64,000 bases of DNA, from the NCBI GenBank assembly GCA_023935145.1, contig CM043704.1, positions 100,539,373-100,603,372 of the forward strand. Direction: 5' to 3'. Positions 61,327-64,000 of the stretch are shown one piece after another (position 1 is the stretch's first letter; each line of letters begins with the position of its first letter). Position numbers and translations under genes: made by a program. Below the pieces are notes generated by a model that had not been told where the DNA came from, ran no database searches, and worked only from the letters and a program-made list of their open reading frames with translations. Origin of the DNA: Bretschneidera sinensis. Lineage: Eukaryota > Streptophyta > Magnoliopsida > Brassicales > Akaniaceae.

Positions 61327-63879
61327 TCATTTAAGCTGCCTAGGTGCTCTTCTGTTAATGAGGTAGAAAATGGGTGCTCTGTCAGCAAAGATTTTTCTAC
61401 AATCGCTGGACATGGACTCATACTTCCAGGCTGGTCCAAGAAGCCATGATGTTGCAGCTCCGCCAAGCAAGCCCCCAAGCTGAAATTATAGACGTTACAT
61501 TACACTGGGGAAATCAAAAGATTGAAAAAGAGAAAAAGACAGAAGAAAACGAAAGTGCTCTGGAAAAATCTGTGTTGTTATACTCTCGAATGAACACATG
61601 AAAAGAAACTCCATGCAGGTTTTTATTTTATTGCAAATCTTTGAATGCCAACGAACAACTAGATAACATGCTTTAATCAATGTTTGTTACCAATATTTAA
61701 GGCCTAGATCTACAAAATTTGTAATAGATGTAACTTTATGCAGAACATTTAGTATTCCACAGAGATGGGCAAAATTTTGGTGTACATTCTTTTCTTTTTA
61801 AAAAGAATAAGTAAAAGTATATTATATAAAGAAAAGGACCAAAGGAGTGCCACCCATTTACAAAAGTACTATCTACAAGATAGTACAGTATATCAATGAA
61901 ATTAATGAATTCATCTTGATTTATAAAAAAATTCTCATTAAACCAAAACCCAAAAAGTATTAAATCACTCTTCCTCAATGGAGGCAATGAACTTCTCCGC
62001 TCCATTAAAGGCTCTCCTTTTCCTTTCTTTCCAAACCATCCAAAAAATAGAGGAAAGAAAAGATAGGCCATTTTTCATTCCCTTACAAGCTCATAAGTCA
62101 TATCTCTCTTCAAGCCCACACCTCCTCTTGAATGGAGCTGGCAATAAACCAAATAGCCCCAATACAAAGAGCCATGTCCCATTCTATAACTTAATACTGA
62201 TAATGATCAAGTCAATGTAGAAACTCAATTTTGGAGGTGAAAAGCCAATGCAAATGTGTTCCCCCACACCCGCCACCACCTTTCTTCCCCTCTTTCCATC
62301 TAAGGTACATATTAAAGAAAGACTTCAAAAAGGATGGAAGAAACTTCACTAGGAGTCCATTTCTTTAGCAAAGGCGAAAGAATGGTTCGCTCACACACTA
62401 CTCCTTTAGAAGGTTTTATTTCTGATACACTCACCAACAAGTTGGGTACTTTTTCTTTTTAGAGTTTTATTGTCATTACTTGTCGTTTTGCTGTGGCAAT
62501 TACTTTGATTTGAATTCTATGTAGGAAAAGCCATTACATACACAAAAATAGACGAAAAGAATGCAAAGAAAAAGCTATGGCACTTACATGTCCCCAATTA
62601 TCGATGCCTTTGGACATTAGCCCAATAACCTGCATAACAGATGCTCGTTACCAATGAATTAGTAACATAAGTGGAAAGTACATGACTACTTAAAAAGTTT
62701 CTGAAACAGTTTCTTATCAACATGTGGTCATACCATAAAACTGCAAGAACTCAAATGAACCAAGAGGCAGGACAGGCACCTTAACTTATTTAGAAAGAAA
62801 ATTCTAACAGATCAAGAGACTTCATTTGATAGGCTTGAATATATACAATTCTTTGATTATACTCACTACATGACTCCTATTGTTTCTGGACAATGAATTA
62901 TAAATTTTTAGTTCATACCATATTTAGGAAAATAACTTGTGCTATATGCTGTAGATCTTCTTTGCCCCCTCTGACCATGCCTCTGTGCCTCATGACAAAT
63001 ACAGCAACAGATCCAACCTAAATCAATCACCAACAAATTATAGCATGCAAATCCAAAACCAGGGAGTATAATTTTGTCAGATTGTTTGCTTATCTTATAC
63101 CAAGTGATTTAGTTCACCAGAAAGAGGAGTCTTTTCCCTTTTTCTTTTGTGGCGAGGGGTAATAAAGGAAAGCAAAGTTGCCAATGAGACCACTCAATGG
63201 TTAAGGATGAGGCATTGGGTCCTAAAGGTCCCAGGTTCGAGTGGTGTGTGCGTGTGTTTTACCAATAAAAAATAAATAAAGGAAAGCAAAGTGACTTACC
63301 AATCCAAAAATTGCCCCCGATGCACCAACTGAAGGTGCTTTGCAGAACCAGTAACTCATTGCTGAACCTAATATTTTTGAAACAATTAAGTCAGAATACT
63401 AAGGAGGAAGCAATTTCATCATCTATTAAAGTGAGTTTATGAGCTGTTGTTACTTGTAATTGCAGAGGTCAAGTACACTGCAATATATCTCTTTGGGCCA
63501 CTGAAATTCTCCATGGTAGGACCAACAGAATTCAAAGAATAACAATTAACCTGGACAGGAAAAATTACCCTTAGATCAATGTACAGAAAATCAGCCATGA
63601 CATGAGATATTCCAAGCCATATGATCGAAACCAGACCATGAGGTGCCCAATATTTGAATGCAAAAAAGAAGACGTGACCAGCCTCCAAAATTGTCCTTTG
63701 TCAATTAGACTATTAATCTGCAAAGATCTACAAATCAATCCACTGGGTGAAGGGTCCAGAAAATAGAAACTTCAGTATTAAACAGACTGCAGAAACATCT
63801 TGTTAAGTAAACTAAGAATGACACCTTTGCTCCCCAAAACAGCAGCTTTCCGTCTGTTGCAACTTGTGCCATGTAAATT
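61327..63879 (-). CDS. Rhomboid-like intramembrane serine protease, plastid type (5' end outside window)
   Basis: Seven exons in transcript order: 63879-63825, 63717-63637, 63550-63454, 63367-63300, 63017-62919, 62629-62588, 61479-61327 (stop TGA); phases agree. The product reads through [123 protein letters not shown]. Catalytic Ser is in GASG and catalytic His in NWGH-LGG, at the exon 6/7 border. Both are present, so the enzyme should be active. Such proteins cut substrates within chloroplast envelope membranes; closest in memory are Arabidopsis RBL10/RBL11. The transit peptide and first membrane span would lie beyond 64000. Introns contain a LINE relic and a SINE. Confidence 0.93.
61740..62070 (-). 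mobile_element. LINE 3' remnant in rhomboid intron 6
   Basis: Minus strand encodes [20 protein letters not shown], the same linker as in the LINE at the left end of the window (IFWIIWNERKRRTFDSIEK), then decays with stops. Same orientation as the rhomboid gene. Confidence 0.65.
63185..63282 (+). mobile_element. tRNA-derived SINE in a rhomboid intron
   Basis: A box-like CACTCAATGGTTAAGGATGA and B box-like CCAGGTTCGAGTGG about 35 bases apart, ending in an A-rich tail (AATAAAAAATAAATAAA). Antisense to the gene, in the intron between the GASG exon and the next one. Confidence 0.6.
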
Positions 63880-64000
63880 CTGCACACGTGATTTGACAAA
63901 TAGAAAGCTGTTTCACCAGTTTGCATGTAAAATTCTCCAAAAATTGGAAGTGGAAAGTGACTGAGACAACCAACAAAGGGGAAAACAGGAAAACTGAAAG

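Overview
This window is nuclear DNA of a flowering plant, most likely a eudicot. It is AT-rich, with genes built of small exons in long T-rich introns, AG/GT splice borders throughout, plant-specific gene families, and many plant transposon remnants (LINE, SINE, Stowaway, TRIM and Ty3-like LTR sequence). All gene models below were assembled by reading exon phase and splice sites by eye. Species is not assigned.

Layout. Bases 1-1160 hold a decayed LINE, probably inside an intron of the first gene. 1679-8269 (+) is the 3' part of a phosphatidylinositol-4-phosphate 5-kinase gene. Around 11086-11199 (-) is a canonical MIR166 hairpin with both arms recognisable. 11.5-17.9 kb is AT-rich intergenic DNA with an LTR-like block. 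17901-24454 (-) is a complete four-exon gene for an ARGLU1-like RS/coiled-coil protein. 29382-29825 (-) is a single-exon gene for a small acidic MEE9-like protein. 32665-35394 (+) is a complete p24 (emp24/GOLD) cargo receptor of the delta type. It converges on 36549-38193 (-), a complete F-box/LRR protein resembling Arabidopsis At1g10780. 41.2-43.9 kb is a LINE remnant split by LTR-type sequence. 45698-53421 (+) is a complete five-exon gene for a membrane-anchored proline-rich protein (DUF7036-like), with many transposons in its introns. 54782-57711 is a composite retroelement with 199-bp LTRs in inverted orientation at its two ends and an apparent 5-bp target duplication. 58.9-60.3 kb is a DUF4220/DUF594 pseudogene. 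61327-63879 (-) is the 3' part of a plastid-type rhomboid gene that continues past the right edge.

The genes do not form a cluster or pathway; they are ordinary housekeeping or regulatory loci (lipid signalling, RNA processing, ER-Golgi traffic, protein turnover, organelle proteolysis). The most notable items are the MIR166 locus, which no protein ORF reveals, and the composite inverted-LTR element. I saw no CRISPR array, operon or defence-type system, as expected for a plant.
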